Below are positions 32,344-41,287 of a DNA stretch of 64,000 bases, one piece after another. Location of the stretch: NCBI RefSeq assembly GCF_019733355.1, contig NZ_JAIHLQ010000002.1:186001-250000 (forward strand). The letters run 5' to 3'. Source of the DNA: Pseudomonas baetica (GTDB taxonomy: Bacteria > Pseudomonadota > Gammaproteobacteria > Pseudomonadales > Pseudomonadaceae). The stretch's first letter is position 1. Every line of letters starts with the position of its first letter. The notes beneath the pieces are model-generated. The model had not been told where the DNA came from. It searched no databases and saw only the letters and a program-made list of their open reading frames with translations. A program made the position numbers and the translations under genes.

Positions 32344-32851
32344 TAATTGCACCATTTAAGGTAATCGCTTGGAGGATTCTCATCAGCCTGTGGCACTGAT
32401 CCCTCAGGTCTTTGAGCTTGAGCGATGTGTTGGATGATTTGGGACTTCTCGGTTTTATGAGATCCGTCAACGATGCAGTTTCGCCTTCGTTCAAGCCCCA
32501 TTGCCAATGCACTATCTTATGTCTCAGTTTTGCCACGGCATCGAAAGACTTTAGTGTCGCGAGCAAATCCTCGGATGCGTTCTTATCGACCGCTGCGGCA
32601 TCTGCTATCTGACCTTGGACGTACCTGATCATGCCTGCCATGGACATGTTGGTTTCCACTACAAGCCTTTGAGCGTCGGTAACTGACATCTTCATAAAAA
32701 ATGCAAAAAGTTCGGAAAGCTGCCACTCCACTGCGGAGTAGTTTGCGATGAACTGTCCCATTGCATGCAGGTGCGCATCGGACGGGCCGACGTTGTACTG
32801 GCGAGGCCAATCTATAGAAAAGGGCTCTCTCGGCTGAAACTCGTCACTCAC
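32267..32851 (-). CDS. HEPN-like hypothetical cargo protein
   Basis: 194 residues from a GTG at 32851, chosen because TGGAGGT lies ideally upstream; a TTG at 32890 would extend it by 13. All-helical: FIANYSAVEWQLSELFAFFM, NMSMAGMIRYVQGQIADAAA, FDAVAKLRHKIVHWQWGLNE. The RHKIVH segment (Arg110 to His115) fits the R-x4-6-H motif of HEPN ribonucleases, and the W-x-L-S-E helix is common in such proteins. HEPN is an inference, since many helical proteins share short R-x4-H strings. It is read against the tail operon and preceded by a 16-bp palindrome, so lysogenic expression and a defence or toxin role are plausible. Confidence 0.6.
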   Translation of the reverse strand: MSDEFQPREPFSIDWPRQYNVGPSDAHLHAMGQFIANYSAVEWQLSELFAFFMKMSVTDAQRLVVETNMSMAGMIRYVQGQIADAAAVDKNASEDLLATLKSFDAVAKLRHKIVHWQWGLNEGETASLTDLIKPRSPKSSNTSLKLKDLRDQCHRLMRILQAITLNGAIIKGHMTRKQILEIRKDTSPEKLFRP

Positions 32852-32872
32852 ATTGACCTCCAGGTCATAAAC

Positions 32873-32888
32873 GCGCCGATATCGGCGC
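32873..32888. promoter_or_regulatory. Perfect 16-bp palindrome upstream of HEPN-like gene
   Basis: GCGCCGATATCGGCGC is fully self-complementary and lies 22 bases before the GTG start of the HEPN-like gene. It is a candidate operator for an autoregulator. A stem CCCAGTCCTT/AAGGACTGGG follows at 32892-32924. Confidence 0.55.
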
Positions 32889-32934
32889 AATCCCAGTCCT
32901 TGGGCTTGCAGGCAAAGGACTGGGGTTATTCGTC

Positions 32935-33219
32935 CTAAATAAACACCGCACTTTGAACGACGGAAATTCTCTCTAGCGTGTCCTCGTCGCTGTTTTTTAT
33001 CTCGTCGGCCAATTCCTTGATGTAGTCCACATCTTTCTGGGTGACCGGTCGATCTCGGTTAAGGGGGAGATGTGCCGAAATGATTTTTGAGACTGGCATC
33101 CCGGTAGAACCCAGCTCTTCAATCAGGGCTGCGCGAGCAACGCAGACTCCGAAATCATCGGCGCCGGGTGCGCACATTTTTCTATTAATCGCCGCCGCGC
33201 GATCTTTGTTAATTCCCAT
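32935..33219 (-). CDS. Hypothetical cargo protein (94 aa)
   Basis: 94 residues, MGINKDRAAAINRKMCAPGA, with AAGGA about 9 bases upstream. Contains GVCVARAALIEELGSTGMPV and a C-terminal helix VDYIKELADEIKNSDEDTLE. It lies 83 bases upstream of the HEPN-like gene on the same strand and may form a two-gene cassette with it. Cytoplasmic, no recognised domain. It could be an antitoxin or regulator, but I see no clear DNA-binding motif. Confidence 0.55.
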   Translation of the reverse strand: MGINKDRAAAINRKMCAPGADDFGVCVARAALIEELGSTGMPVSKIISAHLPLNRDRPVTQKDVDYIKELADEIKNSDEDTLERISVVQSAVFI

Positions 33220-33347
33220 GTCGCCGCTGTCCTTGTCATTGCCTGTGAAGGCATGAGGCTACTATCGGAGATTGGCGGGGTGTTACTGATGATTCGTACA
33301 GCGGTGTTCCGGTGATAAAGTCCGTGCTTTCAGGATGAGGACGTGCC

Positions 33348-33638
33348 ATGAGGATGATCAAGTTCGCCGCCGCCGCTGCTGTATTGGCGTTTGCACTTTC
33401 AGGCTGTGCCGGGACAAATTTTTCGTACGACGAAGCCAGAAAGGTGAAGGTCGGGATGACCGAGGATGAAGTGACCCAGATCATGGGGCTGCCGTACTCT
33501 GTAGTGTCCCGAGCTGATGGGCAAATGTGGGTGTGGAGTCATGCGAACGGGATGACCGGGGCGAGTCGTGTGATCTCATTCAGAATGGTCGACGGTAAGG
33601 TCGTCGAAGTTCCATCAATCCCTGCCAGCTTTAAATAG
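33348..33638 (+). CDS. Prophage lipoprotein, BamE/SmpA-like
   Basis: 96 residues. A lipoprotein signal peptide ends at Cys20 (VLAFALSGCAG), followed by FSYDEARKVKVGMTEDEVTQ and MGLPYSVVSRADGQMWVWSH, a small BamE/SmpA-OmlA-type fold. It would be anchored in the outer membrane periplasmic face. Phage-encoded lipoproteins of this kind often change receptors or block superinfection; that role is inferred from location in a cargo block between tail genes K and I. Confidence 0.7.
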   Translation: MRMIKFAAAAAVLAFALSGCAGTNFSYDEARKVKVGMTEDEVTQIMGLPYSVVSRADGQMWVWSHANGMTGASRVISFRMVDGKVVEVPSIPASFK

Positions 33639-33649
33639 GAGTGACCTGC

Positions 33650-33994
33650 ATGAAATTGATCGTAGGAGCGCTGGCGGTAGCGCTGCTGGCGGGGTGTTCG
33701 TCGCCCGGAGATGTGAAGAAGAACGATCCGAGCATCAGTGCTTCCACCAACAAGTCAGCCAAGAAGTACGCTCTGTGTGTGTTTCCGAAGTGGCAGGAGC
33801 AGCGCTCGACCTCGACAATGTCTGAAACAGAGAGCGGGTATCGGTTGGTCGTCGCTACCGACATGACGACCGATGAGGTTCTTGAGATTTCCAGTAATGG
33901 CGCAGGTAGCAAAGTCTCGCTGTATCAGCGGATGCCATGGTCAAAAATGTGGGGCCGCGGAGCGCTTGAGGCAGCTGTTCGCGAATGCTTGTGA
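33650..33994 (+). CDS. Prophage lipoprotein (114 aa)
   Basis: 114 residues from the ATG at 33650 (AGGAGT about 7 bases upstream). Signal peptide MKLIVGALAVALLAGC gives lipidation at Cys16. The mature part has KYALCVFPKWQEQRSTSTMS, ESGYRLVVATDMTTDEVLEI and a C-terminal LEAAVRECL. It follows the BamE-like lipoprotein by 11 bases, so the two are co-transcribed. Probably periplasmic, perhaps superinfection exclusion. A terminator follows. Confidence 0.7.
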   Translation: MKLIVGALAVALLAGCSSPGDVKKNDPSISASTNKSAKKYALCVFPKWQEQRSTSTMSETESGYRLVVATDMTTDEVLEISSNGAGSKVSLYQRMPWSKMWGRGALEAAVRECL

Positions 33995-34013
33995 ACGGAT
34001 CAGTTTAATCAGA

Positions 34014-34037
34014 ACCGCCAATTTGGCGGTTTTTTTT
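34014..34037 (+). terminator. Intrinsic terminator after lipoprotein pair
   Basis: ACCGCCA (34014-34020) pairs with TGGCGGT (34024-34030), followed by eight T. The ribosome binding site of the tail assembly gene follows immediately. Confidence 0.85.
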
Positions 34038-34053
34038 CGTCAGGAGAAAACCC

Positions 34054-34650
34054 GTGAAAGCAGCAGCGATTTCGAAACCGTCAATGACCACCATTCTGCT
34101 ATCTGGTCCCTTGGCACGACTCTTCGGGCGCGTGCATTATCGCGAACTTGGCACTAAATCAGTCGGCGAAGCGTTCCAGGCATTGAAATGCACAATCGAC
34201 GGGTTTGAAGGGGCTATCAAGGATCTGGATCGGCGCGGTATGCGATTCGCGATTTTCCGAAACCGGAAGAACGTGGGCGAGAAGGATTTCGCACTTGGGG
34301 GCACTCAGGAAATCCGAATTGTTCCAGTCATTTCAGGAAGCAAACGCGCAGGTGTACTTCAGACAATTATCGGCGTCGTGCTGATTGCCGCGTCTTTTTT
34401 TGCGGGTGGTGCCGGCCCATCACTTTTTTCGGCCGGTCTCGCAATGACAGCCGGTGGTGTCATCCAAATGCTCAGCCCGCAAGCCGCGGGCTTGAAGCAA
34501 AGCGCAGCCCCCGAAAACTCCCCGTCTTACGCCTTCGGCAGCGCCAAAAACACCACAGCCAGCGGCAACCCGGTACCAATCTGCATCGGCGAGCGCCGGT
34601 GGGGCGGAATGATCATCTCGGCCTCTATCTTGGCTGAAGACAAAGTGTAA
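34054..34650 (+). CDS. Tail assembly protein I-like
   Basis: 198 residues from a GTG at 34054 with CAGGAG upstream. Lambda I features: MTTILLSGPLARLFGRVHYR, a hydrophobic Gly/Ala segment (VLQTIIGVVLIAASFFAGGA) and the C-terminal SYAFGSAKNTTASGNPVPIC then GERRWGGMIISAS. It works with J in tail-tip assembly. Confidence 0.88.
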   Translation: MKAAAISKPSMTTILLSGPLARLFGRVHYRELGTKSVGEAFQALKCTIDGFEGAIKDLDRRGMRFAIFRNRKNVGEKDFALGGTQEIRIVPVISGSKRAGVLQTIIGVVLIAASFFAGGAGPSLFSAGLAMTAGGVIQMLSPQAAGLKQSAAPENSPSYAFGSAKNTTASGNPVPICIGERRWGGMIISASILAEDKV

Positions 34651-34655
34651 GAGGT

Positions 34656-34940
34656 TTATGACTTGGGGGAGGCGAAAGGCCGCAGTTGCTTCCTAAAGTT
34701 TGAGGTCCGAATGTACCTGGCAAGCATCCATAGTCCGCCACCAACTGCGGCATAGACCAGAGAGATAAACAATTCAGCGGCCCCCGCACCAAGGTGTGCA
34801 GGCGTCACATAACTGGAGAGCATTTTCATCGCAGACGTAACGATTGTGCATGCGGTGAAAACCCACAACACGACTGAAATTGCGTAGACCGGAAGCGAAA
34901 GGGTTGTTCGTAGCCAAGTTGGAGTTTTTTTCATCGGCAC
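34656..34940 (-). CDS. Two-helix membrane protein, minus-strand cargo
   Basis: 94 residues, MPMKKTPTWLRTTLSLPVYA. Two strongly hydrophobic segments, LPVYAISVVLWVFTACTIVT and AAELFISLVYAAVGGGLWML, with a basic C-terminal tail, indicate an inner-membrane protein. It is inserted antisense between tail genes I and J. Small two-span membrane proteins in prophages often act in superinfection exclusion by blocking DNA entry; this is inference by type and position. Confidence 0.65.
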   Translation of the reverse strand: MPMKKTPTWLRTTLSLPVYAISVVLWVFTACTIVTSAMKMLSSYVTPAHLGAGAAELFISLVYAAVGGGLWMLARYIRTSNFRKQLRPFASPKS

Positions 34941-35032
34941 TTATTTCCTTGATTACTGAATCGATCGCCTCATCGTTGTAGGGCGTTGCGTGCCAACTTT
35001 ACCACTACGACTTTTATAGAAATGCCATTAGG

Positions 35033-35054
35033 CCGCCCGTGAGGCGGTTTTTTT
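35033..35054 (+). terminator. Intrinsic terminator before tail-tip gene
   Basis: CCGCC (35033-35037) pairs with GGCGG (35043-35047), followed by seven T, then GCCTGGAGGAAAGC and the J-like start. Confidence 0.8.
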
Positions 35055-35070
35055 ATGCCTGGAGGAAAGC

Positions 35071-38000
35071 ATGGGCGCAGCAGCACACATCGATATCCAT
35101 GGCGAGAAGGGCGGCAGCAGCAAGCCGAAGTCGCCGACCGAAGCCAGCGACAGCCTGCGCTCGACCAACTTGGCGAAATTGCTGATCGCTGTGGGCGAGG
35201 GCGAGTTCGACAGTGTCCCGACCGAATACGACATCTACCTGGACAACACGCCGATCCGTGATGCCAGCGGCAACTACAACTTTCCCAACGTGAGGTGGGA
35301 CTGGCGGCCGGGCTCGGTAAATCAGAGCTACATCCCGGGCATTCCGGCAGTCGAGAACGAGACCTCACTGAACGTCGAACTTCGCAGCGATTCTGCGTGG
35401 GTACGCTCGATCACCAACACCCAGCTTTCAGCCGTACGTATGCGCCTGGCGTGGCCAGCCCTGCAGCGCGCTGACGACGAAGGGAATGTCGGTGGCTACC
35501 GCATCGAGTACGCCATCGATGTGGCCACTGACGGCGGCGCCTATCAGCAGGTGCTGGTGGACGCTGTCGACGGCAAGACCACCACGCGCTACGAGCGCTC
35601 GCGCCGAATCGACTTGCCGGACGCCACCACCGGTTGGCAGATCCGCGTGCGCCGCGTGACGCCGAACCAGAACAGCAACAAGATCGCCGACACGATGCTG
35701 GTCGCCGGTTACACCGAAGTGATCGACGCCAAGCTGCGTTATCCGAACACCGCGCTGCTCTACATCGAATTCGACGCCGAGCAGTTCACCAACATTCCGG
35801 CCGTAACCGTGAAGTGCAAGGCGCGGCGCTGGATGGTGCCGAGCAACTACGACCCGATCCAGCGCACCTACACCGGTACGTGGGATGGGAGCATGAAGTC
35901 GGCGTGGACCAACAACCCGGCTTGGATCACCTACGGGGTGTGCACCGAAGACCGTTTTGGCCTGGGCAAGCGCATCAAGCCTTTCATGGTCGACAAGTGG
36001 GAGCTTTACCGGATCGCGCAGTACTGCGATCAGTTGGTGCCGAATGGTCTTAATGGCGTCGAGCCGCGCTTCCTGTGTGACATGAACCTGCAGGGCAAGG
36101 CGGATGCCTGGTCGCTGCTGCGCGATATCTCGGCAATTTACCGTGGCATGACGTACTGGGCGCAGGGCCAACTGGTGATGCAGGCCGACATGCCGCGCGT
36201 GCAGGACTTCGACTACGTCTTCACCCGGGCCAACGTCATCGACGGCAAATTCTCCTATGGCAGCGCCTCGGCGAAGACGCGCTACACCCGAGCCTTGGTC
36301 AGTTACGACAACCCGGCGAACAACTACGACACCGACGTCATTCCGTTTGCCGACCTTGAGTTGCAGCGCCGCTACGGCGACCGCCCGACCGAACTGAGCG
36401 CTATTGGCTGCACTCGCGCATCCGAAGCTCAGCGGCGCGGTAAGTGGGCGATCCTCAGCAACAACCAAGACCGCACCGTATCGTTCAAGACCGGCATGGA
36501 AGGCGTCATCCCGTTGCCGGGGCACATCATCCCGGTGGCGGATTCGCTGCTGGCGGGTCGGGAAGTTGGCGGTCGCATTTCGTCAGCGTCTGGCCGAGTG
36601 GTCACGCTTGACCGTGATACCGAGGCGAAGGCCGGTGACCGGTTGATCATCAACTTGCCCGGTGGCCGCGCGGAAGGCCGCACGGTGCAGAAGGTCAACG
36701 GCCGAGAGGTGACCGTTACCACGAACTACAGCGAGCCGCCGATCGCGCAGTTGCAATGGGCGCTTGATGCCAATGACTTGGCAATCCCGCTCTATCGCGT
36801 GCTGCGCACCAAGCGCACCACCGAGGGCGACTTCGAGATCAGCGCGCTGCAATACGAGCCGAGCAAGTTCGCCTACATCGACACCGGCGCGCGACTGGAG
36901 GACCGTCCGATCAGCGTAATTCCGATCACGGTGGTTCCGGCGCCGGCGAGCGTCACGGTCGTATCGACTTCTGCGATTGTCCAAGGGCTGGCCGTGGCCA
37001 CCATGACTATCAGTTGGCCTGCCGTGCCTGGTGCTGTCGGCTATGACATCGAATGGCGCAAAGACAGTGGCAACTGGATCAAGCTACAGCGTACCGGCAT
37101 GACCAACGTCGACGTGGTTGGAATCTACGCCGGTGCCTATGTGGCCCGGGTTCGCGCGGTGAGTGCGTTCGACATCACGTCGATATGGCGGAACTCGATC
37201 CTGACCAATCTCAAGGGTAAGCAAGGTCTGCCGCCGGCGCTCAGCTACCTGACTGCCACGCCGCTGCTGTTCGGCATCTACCTGAAGTGGGGTTTCCCTG
37301 CCGGCGCTGAGGATAGCCAACGGACTGAAATCTGGTACAGCCAAACAACCGATCTTGAGGTCGCGACCAAACTGACCGACCTGGCTTATCCGCAGAGCGA
37401 TTTTTCCATGCTCGGCTTGCGTGCAGGCGTGACGTTTTATTTCTGGGGGCGGATCGTCGACAAGATTGGCAACATCGGGCCTTGGTATCCGATCGGCATC
37501 GGTGTGCAAGGGCAATCGAGCTCAGATGCCGCAGCGATTCTGGAAATGATCGCGGGGGAGATCGGGCGTACCGAGTTGGGGCAAGACATCCTCGACGAGA
37601 TCGACAAGATCCCGGGACTTCAAGCGCAGATCGATGCGCTCGACGGACTGAAGGGTTACGACCCGGAAGCGACCTACGAGGAATACGACCTTATAGTGGT
37701 GGGCAAGCGGATCTATCAAGCCACTGGACCAGTGCCAATTGAAACGCCACCGCCGAATGAGAGCTACTGGCTCGACGTTGGCCAGACGGTGCAGACAGCC
37801 AATGGTTTGGCCCAACAGGTGGAGACCAACACCGCGGGCATCACAGAGCTTGACGGTGTAGTTACTGCGCAAGCGACAGCATTCCAGGCTCTTCGGGCAT
37901 CCTACCGCGACGATGATGGAGAGGGTGACGCTCAGGATGCCCTGCGCGGCTGGAATGCTACGACCAGCTTTGCCGAAGAGGTGAAGGTCCGGGCAACGCA

Positions 38001-38637
38001 GAACAGTGCACTGACTCAGCGGGTAACAACGCTTGATGCTGACGTTGGTGAGAACACTGCAAACCTGACCGAGCTGGAACAGACGGTCGCCACGAACGAA
38101 GAGGCTACGGCCACCAAAATCACTCAACTGACCGCAACGGTCGGAGACAACACATCCACCATTCAGGAAACCTCCGAGGCCTTTGCCGATCTGGACGGCA
38201 ACTTGAAAACGATGTGGTCGGTGAAGATGTCGGTCACTGCCAATGGTCAGTACGTGACGGCCGGCATCGGCTTGGGCATTGAGAACGTGAACGGTGTTTT
38301 TCAAAGCCAGTTTCTGGTGGCTGCTGATCGGTTCGCCATCGTCAACACGATTGCCGGCGGCGCGATCTCGGTACCGTTTGCTGTGCAAGGTGGTCAGGTT
38401 TTTATGAACTCGGCGTTCATCGCCGACGCCTCGATCGGAAACGCCAAGATCGGTTTCTTTATCCAGTCAGACAACTACATCCCCGGTGTTCAGGGATGGC
38501 GGATCGACAAGGCGGGCAATTTCGAACTCAACAGCCCGCTGGGCGGAGGTGCCCGCCAGACGATCAACAACAACGGCGGCAAGGTGTTCGATGAGAACGG
38601 TGTGAAACGCTATCAGTGGGGGAATTTGAACGCATGA
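35071..38637 (+). CDS. Tip attachment protein J
   Basis: 1188 residues with GGAGG upstream. N-terminal lambda J domains (SLRSTNLAKLLIAVGEGEFD, DIYLDNTPIRDASGNYNFPN), tail-tip domains with ARRWMVPSNYDPIQRTYTGT and CDMNLQGKADAWSLLRDISA, fibronectin-like modules (ATMTISWPAVPGAVGYDIEW), a coiled-coil region ~870-1050, and a C-terminal receptor-binding region with WSVKMSVTANGQYVTAGIGL and DNYIPGVQGWRIDKAGNFEL. It determines host receptor recognition. The last ~110 residues share permuted modules with the 13445-14368 product. Confidence 0.95.
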   Translation: MGAAAHIDIHGEKGGSSKPKSPTEASDSLRSTNLAKLLIAVGEGEFDSVPTEYDIYLDNTPIRDASGNYNFPNVRWDWRPGSVNQSYIPGIPAVENETSLNVELRSDSAWVRSITNTQLSAVRMRLAWPALQRADDEGNVGGYRIEYAIDVATDGGAYQQVLVDAVDGKTTTRYERSRRIDLPDATTGWQIRVRRVTPNQNSNKIADTMLVAGYTEVIDAKLRYPNTALLYIEFDAEQFTNIPAVTVKCKARRWMVPSNYDPIQRTYTGTWDGSMKSAWTNNPAWITYGVCTEDRFGLGKRIKPFMVDKWELYRIAQYCDQLVPNGLNGVEPRFLCDMNLQGKADAWSLLRDISAIYRGMTYWAQGQLVMQADMPRVQDFDYVFTRANVIDGKFSYGSASAKTRYTRALVSYDNPANNYDTDVIPFADLELQRRYGDRPTELSAIGCTRASEAQRRGKWAILSNNQDRTVSFKTGMEGVIPLPGHIIPVADSLLAGREVGGRISSASGRVVTLDRDTEAKAGDRLIINLPGGRAEGRTVQKVNGREVTVTTNYSEPPIAQLQWALDANDLAIPLYRVLRTKRTTEGDFEISALQYEPSKFAYIDTGARLEDRPISVIPITVVPAPASVTVVSTSAIVQGLAVATMTISWPAVPGAVGYDIEWRKDSGNWIKLQRTGMTNVDVVGIYAGAYVARVRAVSAFDITSIWRNSILTNLKGKQGLPPALSYLTATPLLFGIYLKWGFPAGAEDSQRTEIWYSQTTDLEVATKLTDLAYPQSDFSMLGLRAGVTFYFWGRIVDKIGNIGPWYPIGIGVQGQSSSDAAAILEMIAGEIGRTELGQDILDEIDKIPGLQAQIDALDGLKGYDPEATYEEYDLIVVGKRIYQATGPVPIETPPPNESYWLDVGQTVQTANGLAQQVETNTAGITELDGVVTAQATAFQALRASYRDDDGEGDAQDALRGWNATTSFAEEVKVRATQNSALTQRVTTLDADVGENTANLTELEQTVATNEEATATKITQLTATVGDNTSTIQETSEAFADLDGNLKTMWSVKMSVTANGQYVTAGIGLGIENVNGVFQSQFLVAADRFAIVNTIAGGAISVPFAVQGGQVFMNSAFIADASIGNAKIGFFIQSDNYIPGVQGWRIDKAGNFELNSPLGGGARQTINNNGGKVFDENGVKRYQWGNLNA

Positions 38638-38954
38638 GTTACGGCGCGCGAGTATGGGGCCCTGATGGAGCGCTCCAGTTAGACGAAAATTCCTTCACGA
38701 TGCGAGTTGTGCTTTCGACTCTTGTTAGCGTCTCAGGCGGACAGACATATCAACAGTTCTCGGTTCCTGGAATTACTCCGGCAAATGGAGTGGCAATCGT
38801 TTTGCCTGTCGGTACCTACTCAGACACTACAACTCAATACGAAACTGAGGTTATCAATGATGCTGTCAGAGTTTACAACTACGTCCGCGGTTATGCGGGC
38901 ACGTATGTATCGACGGCTGGAACCATGAGGCTTTTGGTAATAAGGTTTTCTTGA
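38634..38954 (+). CDS. Hypothetical tail-tip accessory protein
   Basis: 106 residues from the ATG at 38634 (MSYGARVWGPDGALQLDENS), overlapping the J stop by 4 bases. Beta-rich, with TMRVVLSTLVSVSGGQTYQQ and VRVYNYVRGYAGTYVSTAGT. Small proteins of this sort, encoded in lower-GC DNA directly after J, are usually part of the tail tip or a fibre. Tightly coupled to the next gene. Function inferred from position. Confidence 0.6.
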   Translation: MSYGARVWGPDGALQLDENSFTMRVVLSTLVSVSGGQTYQQFSVPGITPANGVAIVLPVGTYSDTTTQYETEVINDAVRVYNYVRGYAGTYVSTAGTMRLLVIRFS

Positions 38955-39643
38955 TGACATACGGACTTCAATTCACCAACGGCAACAATACGGTAGTTAT
39001 CGACTCTGAAATTGCCCGTCTTTCTGTGATTGTTAGCGGTCGTTATACCAATAACACCGACGCAGGAAGAGCAACGACAGTGGCGTTTCCTTTCACCATT
39101 ACCAGTGCAGAGCCACCACTCGTTTTTATAAAGCCAGACCCTAACGGGATTGCTGGGTTGTACCACTTCATCTCGATAGGTTCGCCAGGTGCATGGACTG
39201 GGTTTTATTTCTATGGGCAGGGTCTAGTCGGGGCTACGGTAGTACCACCAAACGGTGAGTATTTCGTCGGGGCATTCATGGCTTCCCCTGTGGCGCAGTA
39301 CGGGTTCCGGCTTTGGGATGCAGGGTCTAAACTGATTTTTGACTCCGGCACACCCTCCGCAATTTTTACCCGTGCAGCACAAACATGGACCTACGAAAGA
39401 TCAACCACGGATCCCCAAGGGCAATATTGGAATTTTTACAAGATCTTCGACGGACTGCCAGCATTCAATGAATTCGTGTTGGTTAATTCGTTTGGAATGA
39501 AAATGGTTGCAGGTAATGGCGCAGGCCGGGAGGTTTCATTGTTCTGGGACTTCACAAACAACACGCTGCGAGCCGCAACAGTGCAGCTGAGCAACCCTTT
39601 CAATTTTTGGCTTCCGGCTGTTTTCGCAAAGAAAGTAGCCTGA
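38954..39643 (+). CDS. Hypothetical tail fibre-region protein
   Basis: 229 residues from the ATG at 38954, overlapping the preceding stop (TGATG). The N-terminus MTYGLQFTNGNNTVVIDSEI resembles the start of the preceding protein (MSYGARVWGPDGALQLDENS), suggesting a shared short module or duplication. Rich in aromatic and beta-forming residues (GAWTGFYFYGQGLVGATVVP). Base composition is lower in GC than the tail genes, a sign of recent exchange. Probably a receptor-interacting tail protein. Confidence 0.6.
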   Translation: MTYGLQFTNGNNTVVIDSEIARLSVIVSGRYTNNTDAGRATTVAFPFTITSAEPPLVFIKPDPNGIAGLYHFISIGSPGAWTGFYFYGQGLVGATVVPPNGEYFVGAFMASPVAQYGFRLWDAGSKLIFDSGTPSAIFTRAAQTWTYERSTTDPQGQYWNFYKIFDGLPAFNEFVLVNSFGMKMVAGNGAGREVSLFWDFTNNTLRAATVQLSNPFNFWLPAVFAKKVA

Positions 39644-39673
39644 CCAAACTTAAAATAGAAGATGAGGTAGTCC

Positions 39674-40945
39674 ATGCCCTGGTACAAGTCCGGGACGGTT
39701 TCTGTCGTCCAAAATTCCAATGCGGTGATCGGCACCGGCACTGCATTTATTGCCAATTCTCGGGTCGGCGATGCGTTCCGTGGTCCGGACGGTGACTGGT
39801 ACGAAGTGACCAATATCGCTAGCGATACTGCGCTTTCAATCTCGCCTCCTTACAAAGGCCCGACTATCTCTGGCGGCACGTATGCTCTGGCACCGATGCA
39901 GGGATATTTGAAAGATACCGCCGATGCACTCCGACAGGCCTCGCTGGAAGTAGGCGGCGCGTTGGATGGGCTGGAAGAAAGCGTTCAACAGGCGGCTGAT
40001 TCTGCCGCAGCGGCGCTCACCTCCAAGAATGCCGCGGCAGCGTCAGAAGACAATGCCAGCGCTTCCGCCGGTTCTGCGCTGAGTTCGAAAAATGCGGCAT
40101 CAGCATCGGAAACCAATGCCGCTCAGTCCGCCTCGTTGGCGATCAGCTCCAAGAACGCAGCGGCGACTTCAGAAACGAATTCTAGCGCCTCGGCTGGCGC
40201 TGCCTTGGCATCAAAAAACGCAGCTGCCGTATCCGAAACGAATGCTGCCGCATCTGCAGCAACGGCTGCAAATTTGGGTGTTGGCCCCGGCTATATCGAT
40301 GGCATGATTCCGGTTTGGAACTCGAGCAGTTCAATCACCATCCCGCCCGGCGCGGCGTTCATCCAAAGTTCGAACAAGGTGTTGCGACTTACGTCACCCA
40401 TCACGCTGACGGGGATAGGGGGGCTAACGCCAGACGCATTTTATTACCTCTATGCTTACGACAATTCTGGCACTCCTGCGGTTGAGCTCTCTGCCGTCTT
40501 GCCAGCCGCCCCGTATTCGGGAATGGCGCGGTCAAAAACTGGCGACCCTTCTCGAAGGTTCGTGTGCGCGCTGCGATCTGGGGCCGGCGGAACGCTTTAC
40601 GCGTTTCAGATCAGCAATACTGGGGTGCTGTTGTACGCGGCGGTCACTTCGAGCGCTCCTTTTCGGCGTCTCGCTGGCGGCACGGCTACGGCTTACACGG
40701 TGGTCTCGCTGTCTCCGGTGGTGCCTATTACCAGTCAAACCCCTGTTCTAAGGTGCACTGCTACGGGCGCTCTCTCGCAATTGTCGTTGCCCACAGCAGG
40801 TGCAGTTGCAATGGCTCTCTTCGATGTCGGAGCACGCTATCAATTTGAGTTTGTGTGCGATTCCTCTCAAAACATCACCTACGCCAACGCGGCTGCCGGC
40901 GGAAGCCTTTACGTCGATGTCTGCGGCTACGGAATGGAGCGCTGA
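39674..40945 (+). CDS. Side tail fibre protein with Ala/Ser repeats
   Basis: 423 residues. The N-terminus (MPWYKSGTVSVVQNSNAVIG) is a tail-attachment domain common in Pseudomonas phage fibres. Residues ~105-200 contain four to five tandem repeats of the form SKNAAAxSExNAxxSAxxAL, as in lambda Stf, forming a trimeric coiled rod. The C-terminal ~220 residues are beta-rich and should bind the host surface. It precedes a tail-fibre assembly gene. Confidence 0.88.
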   Translation: MPWYKSGTVSVVQNSNAVIGTGTAFIANSRVGDAFRGPDGDWYEVTNIASDTALSISPPYKGPTISGGTYALAPMQGYLKDTADALRQASLEVGGALDGLEESVQQAADSAAAALTSKNAAAASEDNASASAGSALSSKNAASASETNAAQSASLAISSKNAAATSETNSSASAGAALASKNAAAVSETNAAASAATAANLGVGPGYIDGMIPVWNSSSSITIPPGAAFIQSSNKVLRLTSPITLTGIGGLTPDAFYYLYAYDNSGTPAVELSAVLPAAPYSGMARSKTGDPSRRFVCALRSGAGGTLYAFQISNTGVLLYAAVTSSAPFRRLAGGTATAYTVVSLSPVVPITSQTPVLRCTATGALSQLSLPTAGAVAMALFDVGARYQFEFVCDSSQNITYANAAAGGSLYVDVCGYGMER

Positions 40946-40947
40946 AT

Positions 40948-41286
40948 ATGCCTTATGCAATCACTGAAACTGGATGGCGCGGCATCGAAGCAAGCTGGCC
41001 AGTTGACCCGGGGGAAACCTATGTGGACGAGCTTCCGGAATGGCTGACTCAAAAAGTCGCGTTTGATGAAATGGTTCGTGACGCGAAGGCCTCACTGAGT
41101 AGCCTGGTGCAGGTCGCAAATACTGCGATTAGTCCGTTACAAGCCGGCGTTGATCTGGAAGAAATCAGCGATGCCGATCGTGATCGCTGGAAGGCGTGGA
41201 AGCGTTACCTCATTACGCTGAGCAAAACGCCTGAGCGTGACGGCTGGCCGGCGAACCCGGATTGGCCTGCAACCCCTGAGTCCTGA
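40948..41286 (+). CDS. Tail fibre assembly chaperone (Tfa-like)
   Basis: 112 residues from the ATG at 40948, 2 bases after the fibre stop. MPYAITETGWRGIEASWPVD resembles the start of Pseudomonas Tfa-type proteins and DADRDRWKAWKRYLITLSKT then WPANPDWPATPES is a typical Tfa C-terminus (xRxxxWxxYRxxLRxL, PxWPxxP). It helps the fibre fold and trimerise. Confidence 0.85.
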   Translation: MPYAITETGWRGIEASWPVDPGETYVDELPEWLTQKVAFDEMVRDAKASLSSLVQVANTAISPLQAGVDLEEISDADRDRWKAWKRYLITLSKTPERDGWPANPDWPATPES

Positions 41287-41287
41287 T

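Noticed and set aside
32892..32924. CCCAGTCCTT/AAGGACTGGG stem as an intrinsic terminator
   Set aside because: No T-run follows on either strand, so it is described only as a hairpin in the HEPN-like gene control region.
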